34,548 bases of DNA from Sulfitobacter sp. (GTDB lineage: Bacteria; Pseudomonadota; Alphaproteobacteria; Rhodobacterales; Rhodobacteraceae), in contig JAGXFI010000007.1 in NCBI GenBank assembly GCA_024637305.1, forward strand, positions 1 through 34,548. The letters run 5' to 3'. The position numbers and the translations under genes were made by a program. Positions 8,093 through 16,374 of the stretch are shown here, one piece after another. Position 1 is the stretch's first letter. Every line of letters starts with the position of its first letter. Under the pieces are notes generated by a model. The model made no database searches. It was not told where the DNA came from and saw only the letters and a program-made list of their open reading frames with translations.

Positions 8093-9100
8093 CTACTGCA
8101 AATAGATGCGCGGTGCCGGGCCAAGCGGGATCAACCCCATCGACATGCGCCCACGGTCAAACGTGATCACTACATCCAGGGTGTCTTCATCCCCCCTCAT
8201 CCGGGCAACGATGCCCAGCATGCTCTCGATCTGACTGCTGGTTGCGGGGCTGAAACCTGCGACCGCTTGCACGAGGTTGAGCATCTCTTTCCAGTTGTTC
8301 GCCTGCAGCGAAAGTTTGCCCTCGGGGATGCCGTTCGTGTCGATTTTCAAAGCGGCGTCGGCTGCGATATCTATGGCACCCCATTGCGCATTTGCACGGC
8401 GCAGATGGAATCGGCGCGGCTGCGGCCTGTCGCCGGGTCTGGAGGATCGGTCCAGCGGCCTGTCGAATTCCACAGTCATCTCGGCGAGGAAGGCGTCGAA
8501 AATTTCCGGCAAGTCGTTCGGCAGCACCATGGCATCCCGCAGGGCAGGCCCCGGCCTGAGCGCGCCGAGGTCGAGGTGCAAATGATAAACGCGGTCATTG
8601 GCGCTATCTTGAGTCAATTCGATGTAGGTTTCCACGGCGCTTAAAACGGGACCCTTCGGGCCGGACATACGCCACGGGCCGACCAGTAAATTCGCGCGCT
8701 TCAGTTCCAGCATCAAGCCGGGGCTGAGCGCCGCAGTGGCGTCGGCATGGTCGATGGCCAGTTCGACCTGCGCCTGTGGCGTCCCCATCACAATGGTCTG
8801 TGCAGGAAAATGCATTTCTGGCGACAGTGGATTGATCAGGCGGGTTTTCAGGTCGATCAGCGAGATTTGCGAGGCAAGGCGCGCTTGGTCGTTCTGCATC
8901 GTCAGGCCTTCGATCCTGGTGTGCACGTCGAAGGGAAAGCCGGATTGGCCGATCGCGCCTGAATCGATCTTCCATCCTTCGGAACGCCGCATATCGGCCC
9001 AATGGTCAACCCCCGCACGTGTCGCCGCAGCCAGACCATACCATAGCCCGCCCCAAAGGGCCGCAAGCAGAATAATCAAGATCACCAGCCTGGTACGCAT
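8093..9100 (-). CDS. DUF2125 domain-containing envelope protein
   Basis: The 335-residue protein starts MRTRLVILIILLAALWGGLWYG, a single N-terminal membrane anchor or uncleaved signal, so the rest should be periplasmic. The body, from the GVDHWADMRRSEGWKIDSG segment onward, has the alternating pattern and the SGFPFDVHTRIEGLTM motif typical of DUF2125, a family known chiefly from alphaproteobacteria with no assigned function. The family resembles large beta-rich envelope proteins of the AsmA type, but I only infer that. It is transcribed leftward, converging on tyrA, and its start is about 64 bases from the divergent gamma-glutamylcyclotransferase gene. No catalytic motif is evident. Confidence 0.85.
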   Translation of the reverse strand: MRTRLVILIILLAALWGGLWYGLAAATRAGVDHWADMRRSEGWKIDSGAIGQSGFPFDVHTRIEGLTMQNDQARLASQISLIDLKTRLINPLSPEMHFPAQTIVMGTPQAQVELAIDHADATAALSPGLMLELKRANLLVGPWRMSGPKGPVLSAVETYIELTQDSANDRVYHLHLDLGALRPGPALRDAMVLPNDLPEIFDAFLAEMTVEFDRPLDRSSRPGDRPQPRRFHLRRANAQWGAIDIAADAALKIDTNGIPEGKLSLQANNWKEMLNLVQAVAGFSPATSSQIESMLGIVARMRGDEDTLDVVITFDRGRMSMGLIPLGPAPRIYLQ

Positions 9101-9164
9101 GCCGCCCCCTTTCCAATCGGGTTGCGATGAGGTTTATCCAAGCATGAGCGAAAGGACCAGAGAC

Positions 9165-9695
9165 ATGACCATGTGGGTGTTCGGCTATGGCAGCCTGCTT
9201 TGGAACCCCGGTTTCGAGGTGGCGGAGCGCGTGATCGCGACATTGCCGGGGTATGCGCGGTCTTTTTGCATGCGGTCTGTCCATTATCGAGGGACCCATG
9301 ACGCGCCGGGCCTTGTGTTGGCGCTGGACGAACAACCCGATGGTGCCTGCGAAGGATTGGCGCTGGCCGTCGCGAGGGAAAGGGAGGCAGCAACGCTGGA
9401 CTACCTGCGCGGGCGCGAGCTGATCTCGGACGCCTATCTCGAAAAGAAGGTTACGTTGCAGTTGCGCGACGGTCGGCAGATTGAGGCCGTCACCTATGTG
9501 ATGAACGAGACACATCAGCAGTATGCCGGCCATCTGCCGCTGGAAGAGCAGGCAAGCATCATAGCCAGCGCGCGCGGGTCCAGTGGGCCGAATACGGAGT
9601 ATCTTTTCAACACCGCCGCGCATCTGGCCGAGGTCGGTCTGCATGATCCGGCTATCGAGTGGCTGGCGAAACGTGTCCGGACGTTGACCGCATAA
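9165..9695 (+). CDS. ChaC-like gamma-glutamylcyclotransferase
   Basis: A 176-residue protein whose N terminus, MTMWVFGYGSLLWNPGF, carries the GYGSLLW signature that binds the gamma-glutamyl group in ChaC/GGCT enzymes. The motifs CMRSVHYRGTHDAPGLVLAL and EGLALAV also fit. ChaC enzymes cleave glutathione to 5-oxoproline and Cys-Gly in the cytosol. The start at 9165 is preferred because AAAGGA ends eight bases upstream; ATG codons at 9144 and 9171 are alternatives and change the protein by seven or two residues. It stands alone between the divergent DUF2125 gene and the ExbB-like gene. Confidence 0.9.
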   Translation: MTMWVFGYGSLLWNPGFEVAERVIATLPGYARSFCMRSVHYRGTHDAPGLVLALDEQPDGACEGLALAVAREREAATLDYLRGRELISDAYLEKKVTLQLRDGRQIEAVTYVMNETHQQYAGHLPLEEQASIIASARGSSGPNTEYLFNTAAHLAEVGLHDPAIEWLAKRVRTLTA

Positions 9696-9765
9696 AACTT
9701 TTGCTTTCCCGGCGTTTCGGTTAACGTTGCCAGTGAGCAGAACAAAAGGTCAGGAGCAGAAGCGC

Positions 9766-10974
9766 ATGGCGCAGCCAGGCCGCGAGGCGAAACCGCAATT
9801 CTCGCAACCGGTTAGACAGATTTCGATGATGCTGATTGTGTTGGCGTTGTCAGGGTTCGGGGCCTTTGTGGCCCTGCCAAGAGTATTGCCGGTATTCCAG
9901 GCGAATCCGTATCTGAACGGGTTCATCATATTTGTTTTCCTGATCGGCGTGGTCGCATGTTTTTATCAGGTGATCCAACTGATCGGATCGGTGCGCTGGA
10001 TCGAAACCTTTGCCGCCGACAGACCCGGTTCTGCTGCGACGCCGCCGCCCATGTTGGGACCGCTGGCGTCGATGCTGCGCACGCGCGGCGCGCGGATGCA
10101 GGTCAGCGCCACGTCGACACGCTCCATTCTGGATTCGGTCGCCAATCGGATCGAAGAAGCGCGCGAAATCACTCGGTATATCGTCAATACGCTGATCTTC
10201 CTCGGGCTTTTGGGGACATTCTATGGCCTCGCTACGACGGTTCCGGCGGTTGTGGACACCATTCGTAGCCTGGCACCCCAAGACGGTGAAGGTGGCGTGG
10301 ACGTGTTCAACCGCCTGATGACGGGGCTTGAGGCGCAGCTTGGCGGCATGGGCGTCGCTTTTGCCTCGTCGCTGCTGGGGCTTGCCGGATCGCTCGTGGT
10401 CGGACTGCTGGAGCTGTTCGCGGGCCACGGTCAGAACCGGTTTTATCAGGAGCTTGAGGACTGGCTCAGCTCGATCACGCGTGTCGGATTTTCTTTGGGT
10501 GAAGATGCCTCGCCAGAGCAGGGCGCGATGATGGGCGCGCTGGATCAAATGGCCGAACGGATGGACGCGCTGCAAGTGCTAATCGCGAAATCGGGCAAGG
10601 GTCAACAGACGATTGCAGAACAGATGGCTTCGGTTGCGCGGACGTTGGAAAAGCTGGAGAAGAGCGCGATAGGCCAAGATCGCAAATCTGATGGCATCGA
10701 CCGGATCGCGGACGGTCAGGAACGCATGATCGCTGCAATCGAAGAGCTGGGCGGCGGTGACCACTCCATGGACGCGGAAAGCCGGATGCGGCTGCGGTCC
10801 ATTGATGTACAGATGCTGCGTATCCTCGAAGAGATTTCTGCAGGCCGTCAGGAAGTCATGGCAGAACTGCGCAAGGATATTGCCGATCTCGGGCGGACGC
10901 TGGTGTCGGGCCGCGGCGGTGGCGAATCGCGTCGCCTGCGCGCTACGGACAAGCCGGACAGCGGGGAGAGATAA
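9766..10974 (+). CDS. MotA/TolQ/ExbB-type proton-channel subunit
   Basis: The 402-residue membrane protein has four hydrophobic segments at about residues 19-43, 50-74, 137-160 and 193-220. Segment three carries the family signature LGLLGTFYGLATTVPAV and segment four GVAFASSLLGLAGSL, both typical of the MotA/TolQ/ExbB channel. A loop of about 60 residues separates segments two and three. The C-terminal 180 residues are hydrophilic and largely helical, with a short predicted coiled coil around 265-300. ATG at 9766 is favoured by AGGAG nine bases upstream; a TTG at 9727 would add 13 residues. Two bases separate it from the OmpA-like partner, so the two probably form one ion-driven complex. It is neither flagellar motA nor near tolR or exbD. 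Confidence 0.88.
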   Translation: MAQPGREAKPQFSQPVRQISMMLIVLALSGFGAFVALPRVLPVFQANPYLNGFIIFVFLIGVVACFYQVIQLIGSVRWIETFAADRPGSAATPPPMLGPLASMLRTRGARMQVSATSTRSILDSVANRIEEAREITRYIVNTLIFLGLLGTFYGLATTVPAVVDTIRSLAPQDGEGGVDVFNRLMTGLEAQLGGMGVAFASSLLGLAGSLVVGLLELFAGHGQNRFYQELEDWLSSITRVGFSLGEDASPEQGAMMGALDQMAERMDALQVLIAKSGKGQQTIAEQMASVARTLEKLEKSAIGQDRKSDGIDRIADGQERMIAAIEELGGGDHSMDAESRMRLRSIDVQMLRILEEISAGRQEVMAELRKDIADLGRTLVSGRGGGESRRLRATDKPDSGER

Positions 10975-10976
10975 GC

Positions 10977-12800
10977 ATGGCGCTGTCGCGACGCACTGGC
11001 ACGCGGTTTCAGGCGTCTATCTGGCCAGGTTTCGTGGACGCGATGACCGGTCTTTTGCTGGTCCTTATGTTTGTGCTGACGATCTTTATGATCGTGCAAT
11101 TCGTCCTGACGGAGCGGATCTCAGGGCAGGAAACCGAGCTGGATGCGTTGTCGGGCGAGGTTGCGGCACTGGCGCGGACCCTGGGGTTGAAAGAGCAAGA
11201 GACTGCGGAGCTCACCGAACGCGTCGGGGCGTTGTCGGCGTCGTTGGAGGCGAACAAGGTTCTCATCGAAGATCAACGTAAGCTGGTCGCATCGCTGACT
11301 GGCGAGAATGAGGCAAAGGCACGCGAACTTGCGGCGGCACGGACCGAAATAACTAGTTTTGAAGCGCAGGTTGCCGCGCTGCTGGCTGATAATGCGGATG
11401 CGGATGCCCTGATTGCCCGTCTGGAGAAGGAAACCGAGACGCTGCAAGGCGAGAAGACCGAATTGCTGTCGGAGCAGGAGGCGCTGGCCGCTGCGCTCGC
11501 GCAAAGCCGAGACGAGACGGACGCCCAAGCCGAAGTCGCACGCCTTGCTGCGGCACGACGAGAGGCATTGGAAGCGCTGATGGCGGACCTGCGGAGCCGG
11601 AATGCCGCCGCGCAAGAACAGATCAACACGCTGCAGGATGCCGAAGCAACCGCGCGCAAAGCCCTCAGTGAAGAAGAGGCGGCGCGCCTTGCGGAGGCTG
11701 CGGCAGCAGAAGCCCTGCGCGCGCGCCTGGAAAATGCAGATACAGAACTGACCGCGATGACGCTGTCGCTGGAAGCGCAACGCAAGCGGGCAGAAGATAC
11801 GCTGACCCTGCTGGCAGCTGCGCGTGCCGCAGAAGGGGAGCTGGACGAAGCGCTGGCTGCGGCTTTGGGCCAGGTGGATGCGCTGAACGAGCGTTTGGCC
11901 GAGACCGAGGCGCAGGCAGACGCCCGCAGCGCGCAATTGCGGGAAGAACTCGCTGCGGCACTGGCGGCAAAGCTCGCCGCGGAAAACGCGGCCCAAGATA
12001 CCCTTGGCGAGGCCGAACAGCGCGCTGCGCTCTTGGCGCAGGCGCAGGCAGCGCTGGCGGATGAGGCGGCGATTTCGACTGCAGCACAGCGCCAGACAGA
12101 GCTTTTGAACCAGCAGGTCGCAGCTTTGCGGACGCAGTTGGGCGAATTGCAGGGGCTGTTGGATGAAGCTGTAGCGCAGGACGCGGTGCAGGAAGTCGAA
12201 CTACAGTCGCTTGGAACGCAGCTCAACACCGCACTTGCACGGGTCGCTGCCGAGGAAAGTCGCCGCGCAGATGCCGAAGCAGCCCGCGCCGCGCTTGAAG
12301 AGGCGGAGCGCAAGCGGCTGGAGGCGGAGACGCAGAACCTCGCGCGCTATCGCTCCGAATTTTTTGGCCGTTTGCGGGACGTGTTGGGTCGGCAGGACGG
12401 GGTCCGGATCGAAGGGGACCGGTTCGTATTTTCCTCCGAAGTGCTGTTTCCGCCGGGCGGGGCGGTCATTTCTGCTGACGGGCGTGGCGAGATCGCGAAA
12501 GTCGCGGCAATTCTGCGCAACGTCGCCGAGGATATCCCCGAGGGCATTGATTGGGTAATCCGGGTGGACGGGCACACGGACGACGTGCCGCTGTCGGGCC
12601 AAGGCGAGTTTGCCGACAACTGGGAATTGAGCCAGGCGCGGGCGCTGTCGGTTGTGAAATACATGTCACAGGTACTGGGCATCCCACCGGACCGGCTGTC
12701 GGCCAACGGATTTGGGCAACACCAGCCCGTAGCTGAAGGCGACAGCGAAGAGGCACGCGCGCGCAACCGGCGGATCGAGCTGAAATTTACCGAGAAGTGA
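10977..12800 (+). CDS. MotB/OmpA-type peptidoglycan-binding partner with a very long coiled coil
   Basis: The 607-residue protein has a short cytosolic end, one membrane helix at about 17-44 and a membrane Asp21 in FVDAMTGLLLV, matching the ion-carrying aspartate of MotB. From about 50 to 450 it is almost uninterrupted Ala/Glu/Gln/Leu/Arg-rich sequence with coiled-coil character. The C-terminal OmpA-like domain (about 475-607) shows LFPPGGA, VDGHTDDVPL and NRRIELKF, consistent with binding peptidoglycan. The gene begins two bases after the channel gene with GGGGAGAG before its ATG. I infer a stator-like motor coupled to the cell wall; its cargo is unknown. Low-complexity composition makes the helical boundaries approximate. 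Confidence 0.88.
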   Translation: MALSRRTGTRFQASIWPGFVDAMTGLLLVLMFVLTIFMIVQFVLTERISGQETELDALSGEVAALARTLGLKEQETAELTERVGALSASLEANKVLIEDQRKLVASLTGENEAKARELAAARTEITSFEAQVAALLADNADADALIARLEKETETLQGEKTELLSEQEALAAALAQSRDETDAQAEVARLAAARREALEALMADLRSRNAAAQEQINTLQDAEATARKALSEEEAARLAEAAAAEALRARLENADTELTAMTLSLEAQRKRAEDTLTLLAAARAAEGELDEALAAALGQVDALNERLAETEAQADARSAQLREELAAALAAKLAAENAAQDTLGEAEQRAALLAQAQAALADEAAISTAAQRQTELLNQQVAALRTQLGELQGLLDEAVAQDAVQEVELQSLGTQLNTALARVAAEESRRADAEAARAALEEAERKRLEAETQNLARYRSEFFGRLRDVLGRQDGVRIEGDRFVFSSEVLFPPGGAVISADGRGEIAKVAAILRNVAEDIPEGIDWVIRVDGHTDDVPLSGQGEFADNWELSQARALSVVKYMSQVLGIPPDRLSANGFGQHQPVAEGDSEEARARNRRIELKFTEK

Positions 12801-12883
12801 CGTGATCCGAAGGACGCGCTGACGCGCGATTACATTCTTGGTGCTTTTCGCGGGTGTGAGCCCTTCGCGGTCAGGCGATGCGC

Positions 12884-13840
12884 TTATTCCAAGTCCGTTT
12901 GAACCGACCGTTTTTCAACGATGTTTCCGTTCCTGCGCAGGGTTGCGGTGCCTTCATAAACGCCAGCCTGCCACGCGTCCCCACCGCTTTTGCGTCCGAT
13001 CCCGCGGAAAGAAGATGCCTGGTCCCGTGTCATTTCAATATTTTGTGAAATGATAGTGCCGCTTGGGCCGGACAGGGACAAGTCCAGCCGGTCGCCTGCG
13101 CGGGTACCGAAGATATTGGCGAAAATTACCAGCGCTGGTGAGGAAATATTGGGGAGTGGCGAAGTGCCCGCCTTGACCGTCTTGTAATCCGGCATGTCTG
13201 CGGAAATGCCCAGAGTGATGATGCCTGCCGCGCGAAACGGCGGGGGCTCGGCCCACAGGCTGTCCGTGACCGGTGCGGTGCAGGTTATCCGGCCCTGCGG
13301 ATCAAATGGGTCGATGACCTGACCGTTTTTGCGAACCGACAGGTGGACATGCGGAAACTCGGCGCGGCCCGACATACCGACCAGGCCCAGAAAATCGCCT
13401 GCGGTAACAGACTGCCCGGTCTTCACTGCAACAGAACCGTTTAACAGATGGCAATATTGCGTCTCCCATCCAGCCTCATGGGAGATGACGACACCATTGC
13501 CGCATTCGCGGCCTTCGATGTCTTCTGCTGTCGTTTCTGTAAACCCGGTGTCGGGCATTCCATCGCGCACCCCGCGCACGGTTCCGGAGGCTGATGCAAT
13601 GACTGCCATACCCTGGACCATTCGTGCCAGCGTGGGAAGGGCAAAATCGGTTCCCTTGTGCCCGTCATAGCTCAGCCTGCCGCAGTTGAAATCGCGTACA
13701 GTTGAACCGGGTCCGTGATCGACAAATTGCTGAATGTAGCAGTCGTTTTTCAGGTCGCACTGGATTGGTGTTATCAGTGAAAATTCCCCCGCCGAGGCAG
13801 GCACGGCGAGGGAAAGCGCGGCGATGAAGCCGCGGATCAT
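12884..13840 (-). CDS. Secreted M23 (LytM-type) metallopeptidase family protein
   Basis: A 318-residue protein with a signal peptide (MIRGFIAALSLAVPASAGEF). The LytM-type zinc site is visible: His61 and Asp65 in GHKGTDFAL, a His in TQYCHLLNGS (about 131) and the HxH of FPHVHLSV (about 165-167). This pattern is that of M23 endopeptidases that cut peptidoglycan peptide bonds; four cysteines suggest disulphides. The C-terminal third has no recognisable domain. The ATG at 13840 overlaps the stop codon of clpA (ATGA), indicating translational coupling. Because all zinc ligands seem present, I call it probably active; the substrate, and whether it is a regulator like EnvC or NlpD, is unclear. Confidence 0.85.
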   Translation of the reverse strand: MIRGFIAALSLAVPASAGEFSLITPIQCDLKNDCYIQQFVDHGPGSTVRDFNCGRLSYDGHKGTDFALPTLARMVQGMAVIASASGTVRGVRDGMPDTGFTETTAEDIEGRECGNGVVISHEAGWETQYCHLLNGSVAVKTGQSVTAGDFLGLVGMSGRAEFPHVHLSVRKNGQVIDPFDPQGRITCTAPVTDSLWAEPPPFRAAGIITLGISADMPDYKTVKAGTSPLPNISSPALVIFANIFGTRAGDRLDLSLSGPSGTIISQNIEMTRDQASSFRGIGRKSGGDAWQAGVYEGTATLRRNGNIVEKRSVQTDLE

Positions 13841-16161
13841 CAGTCCGCCGTCAAGAGCGGCGGCTTGTTCCCCGAAAGACGAGGGTTATCCGGCCCGTCC
13901 ACGACGAGATCGATTTCGCCTTTCTTGACGCCGACTTTGACGACGCCGCCTTTGGCGAGCTTGCCGAACAGCAATTCTTCGGCCAGCGGTTTCTTGATGT
14001 ACTCTTGGATAACGCGGCCCAGTGGACGTGCACCCATCTTGTCATCATATCCCTTGTCGGCAAGCCATTCGGCGGCCTTCTTGGAAAGCTCGATGGTCAC
14101 ATTGCGATCCATCAGCTGCGCTTCGAGCTGCAGAACGAATTTCTCGACCACGCGCAGGATGACATCTTTGGGCAAAGGCGCAAAGCTGATGACGGCGTCC
14201 AGACGGTTACGGAATTCCGGCGTAAAGGTGCGTTCGATCGCTGCCGTATCCTCGCCGGTGCGGCGGTCACGACCGAAACCGACGGCTTCTTTCGCTTGCT
14301 CGGCCGCACCCGCATTCGAGGTCATGATCACCACAACATTGCGGAAGTCTACCGTCCGACCATTATGGTCGGTCAGCTTGCCGTGGTCCATGACCTGCAA
14401 CAGGATATTGTAGACATCCGGGTGCGCCTTTTCCATTTCGTCAAGCAAGAGGACGCAATGTGGATGCTGGTCCACGCCGTCTGTCAGCATGCCGCCCTGA
14501 TCAAAGCCGACATAGCCCGGAGGCGCGCCGATCAGACGCGAAACCGCGTGTTTCTCCATGTATTCCGACATATCGAAACGGAGCAATTCCACGCCCAAAG
14601 AATCGGCGAGCTGCTTGGCCACTTCTGTCTTGCCGACGCCGGTAGGACCAGCGAACAAGTAGTTGCCGATTGGTTTTTCCGGCTCGCGCAGACCTGCGCG
14701 GGCGAGTTTGATCGCTGAGGCCAGGGCTTCGATCGCCTTGTCTTGACCAAAGACCACGCGTTTGAGCGATGCTTCGAGATCTTTGAGGATCACCACATCG
14801 TCCTTGGAGACGTTCTTTGGCGGAATGCGCGCGATCTTGGCCACGACCGCTTCGACTTCTTTGGTGCCGATAGTCTTGCGACGCTTTGAGGCTGACAGCA
14901 GATGCTGTGCGGCACCCGCCTCGTCGATGACATCAATGGCGCTGTCGGGAAGCTTGCGATCGTTGATATAACGATGTGCGAGCTCCACGGACGTCTTGAT
15001 CGCATCGGCGGTGTATTTCACGCCGTGATGATCCTCAAAATAAGGTTTGATGCCTTTGAGGATTTTCGTTGCGTCCTCGACCGTGGGTTCGTTGACGTCA
15101 ATCTTCTGGAACCGGCGCGACAGCGCGCGGTCCTTTTCGAAATGTTGACGGAATTCCTTGTAGGTGGTCGATCCCATCGTACGCAGTTTGCCGCCCGCGA
15201 GAGCAGGCTTCAGAAGGTTGGACGCATCCATCGCACCACCTGACGTAGCACCGGCACCGATGACGGTGTGGATTTCGTCAATGAAAAGAACCGCATCATC
15301 GTGATCTTCAAGCTCGGTCACGACGGCTTTCAGACGCTCCTCAAAGTCGCCACGGTAGCGCGTTCCAGCCAGCAACGCCCCCATATCAAGCGAGTAGATG
15401 GTGGTTTCGGACAGAACTTCCGGGATATCGCCCGCGACGATCTTGCGCGCGAGGCCTTCGGCAATGGCGGTCTTGCCAACGCCGGGGTCACCCACCAGCA
15501 GCGGGTTGTTCTTGCGACGGCGGCAAAGAACCTGGATGCATCTTTCGACCTCGGCGTCCCGACCGATCAGCGGATCGATCCCGCCTTCGCGCGATTTGGC
15601 GTTCAGGTCCACGCAGTATTTCGCCAGTGCTGAATCTTTCTTCTCGCCTTCGGTGACGCCTTGCGCTTCGCTTTCGGCTTCGGGTGCGCCCGAAACTGGA
15701 CGTGCTTCGCCATAGGCGGGGTCTTTGGCTACGCCGTGCGCAATATAGTTCACCGCGTCGTAGCGGGTCATATCCTGTTCTTGCAGGAAGTAGGCGGCGT
15801 TGCTTTCACGCTCCGCGAAGATGGCGACCAGCACGTTGGCACCGGTCACTTCGGTCCGGCCAGACGACTGCACATGGATTGCGGCGCGCTGGATGACGCG
15901 CTGGAATGCGGCGGTCGGCACGGCCTCGGACCCGTCGATATCGGTTACCAGATTGCTCAGGTCCTCGTCGATGAATTCGACCAGCGTGTCGCGCAATTCG
16001 CCCAAGTCAACGGAACAGGCTTTCATGACCTGAACGGCATCGGGTTCATCGACAAGCGACAGCAACAGATGCTCAAGCGTGGCGAATTCATGTCGCCGCG
16101 CATTCGCAAGGGCAAGTGCTGCATGAATAGCCTGTTCAAGCGTATTCGAGAATGAAGGCAC
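13840..16161 (-). CDS. clpA: ATP-dependent Clp protease ATP-binding subunit ClpA
   Basis: A 773-residue AAA+ unfoldase of usual ClpA length. The N-domain (SFSNTLEQAIHAAL..., about 1-145) is the ClpS-adaptor region. The first AAA module has Walker A GDPGVGKTA and Walker B VLFIDEIHT; the second has GPTGVGKTE and VLLLDEMEKAH. The pore and sensor motifs and a VGF tripeptide, in the position of the IGL/IGF loop that docks ClpP, are present. It unfolds proteins and feeds them to ClpP. The start is GTG at 16161, with AGGAG seven bases upstream. No clpS is found nearby, although clpS often precedes clpA in other bacteria. The gene ends in a four-base overlap with the M23 gene. Confidence 0.97.
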   Translation of the reverse strand: MPSFSNTLEQAIHAALALANARRHEFATLEHLLLSLVDEPDAVQVMKACSVDLGELRDTLVEFIDEDLSNLVTDIDGSEAVPTAAFQRVIQRAAIHVQSSGRTEVTGANVLVAIFAERESNAAYFLQEQDMTRYDAVNYIAHGVAKDPAYGEARPVSGAPEAESEAQGVTEGEKKDSALAKYCVDLNAKSREGGIDPLIGRDAEVERCIQVLCRRRKNNPLLVGDPGVGKTAIAEGLARKIVAGDIPEVLSETTIYSLDMGALLAGTRYRGDFEERLKAVVTELEDHDDAVLFIDEIHTVIGAGATSGGAMDASNLLKPALAGGKLRTMGSTTYKEFRQHFEKDRALSRRFQKIDVNEPTVEDATKILKGIKPYFEDHHGVKYTADAIKTSVELAHRYINDRKLPDSAIDVIDEAGAAQHLLSASKRRKTIGTKEVEAVVAKIARIPPKNVSKDDVVILKDLEASLKRVVFGQDKAIEALASAIKLARAGLREPEKPIGNYLFAGPTGVGKTEVAKQLADSLGVELLRFDMSEYMEKHAVSRLIGAPPGYVGFDQGGMLTDGVDQHPHCVLLLDEMEKAHPDVYNILLQVMDHGKLTDHNGRTVDFRNVVVIMTSNAGAAEQAKEAVGFGRDRRTGEDTAAIERTFTPEFRNRLDAVISFAPLPKDVILRVVEKFVLQLEAQLMDRNVTIELSKKAAEWLADKGYDDKMGARPLGRVIQEYIKKPLAEELLFGKLAKGGVVKVGVKKGEIDLVVDGPDNPRLSGNKPPLLTAD

Positions 16162-16287
16162 GATAGTGCTCCTTTTCGATAGGGGCCGGTGTGGTGCCGA
16201 GAGATATCAGCATCGGTCAGCCGACCATGGCCTCATAGTATTAGAGTTTGGTTTATCGCGGGCCAGCTTCAAGCGTTTTCTTTGATT

Positions 16288-16313
16288 CACCTTTCACAAT
16301 TTACGTGAAGGTG
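16288..16313. other. Inverted repeat upstream of clpA
   Basis: CACCTT-T-CAC (16288-16297) pairs with GTGAAGGTG (16305-16313), nine base pairs with one bulged T, about 130 bases before the clpA start in the 213-base clpA-gloB gap. No recognised regulator site is matched; it could be an operator or a transcription barrier. Confidence 0.4.
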
Positions 16314-16342
16314 CCTGTTTTGCACTTTTTGCGGACTTCTCA

Positions 16343-16373
16343 GCCTGTTGTTTCTGGGTACGCAACAAACAGG
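16343..16373 (-). terminator. Weak candidate terminator hairpin after gloB
   Basis: CCTGTTGTT and AACAAACAGG form a nine-pair stem with one bulged A just beyond the gloB stop. No T-run follows on the minus strand, so termination here is uncertain. Confidence 0.3.
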
Positions 16374-16374
16374 A

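Noticed and set aside
9766-12800. Zorya-like phage defence system (ZorA and ZorB)
   Set aside because: The MotA-like and MotB-like plan is similar, but no ZorC, ZorD or ZorE gene is nearby, the channel tail is short, and the neighbours are housekeeping genes.
12801-12883. Repeated TTCGCGG in the gap between the OmpA-like and M23 genes
   Set aside because: A short direct repeat without hairpin or T-run; probably chance in GC-rich sequence.
16162-16340. Heat-shock (RpoH-type) promoter for clpA at the CTTGAA on the minus strand
   Set aside because: A CTTGAA is present, but no acceptable -10 sequence is found at the expected distance.
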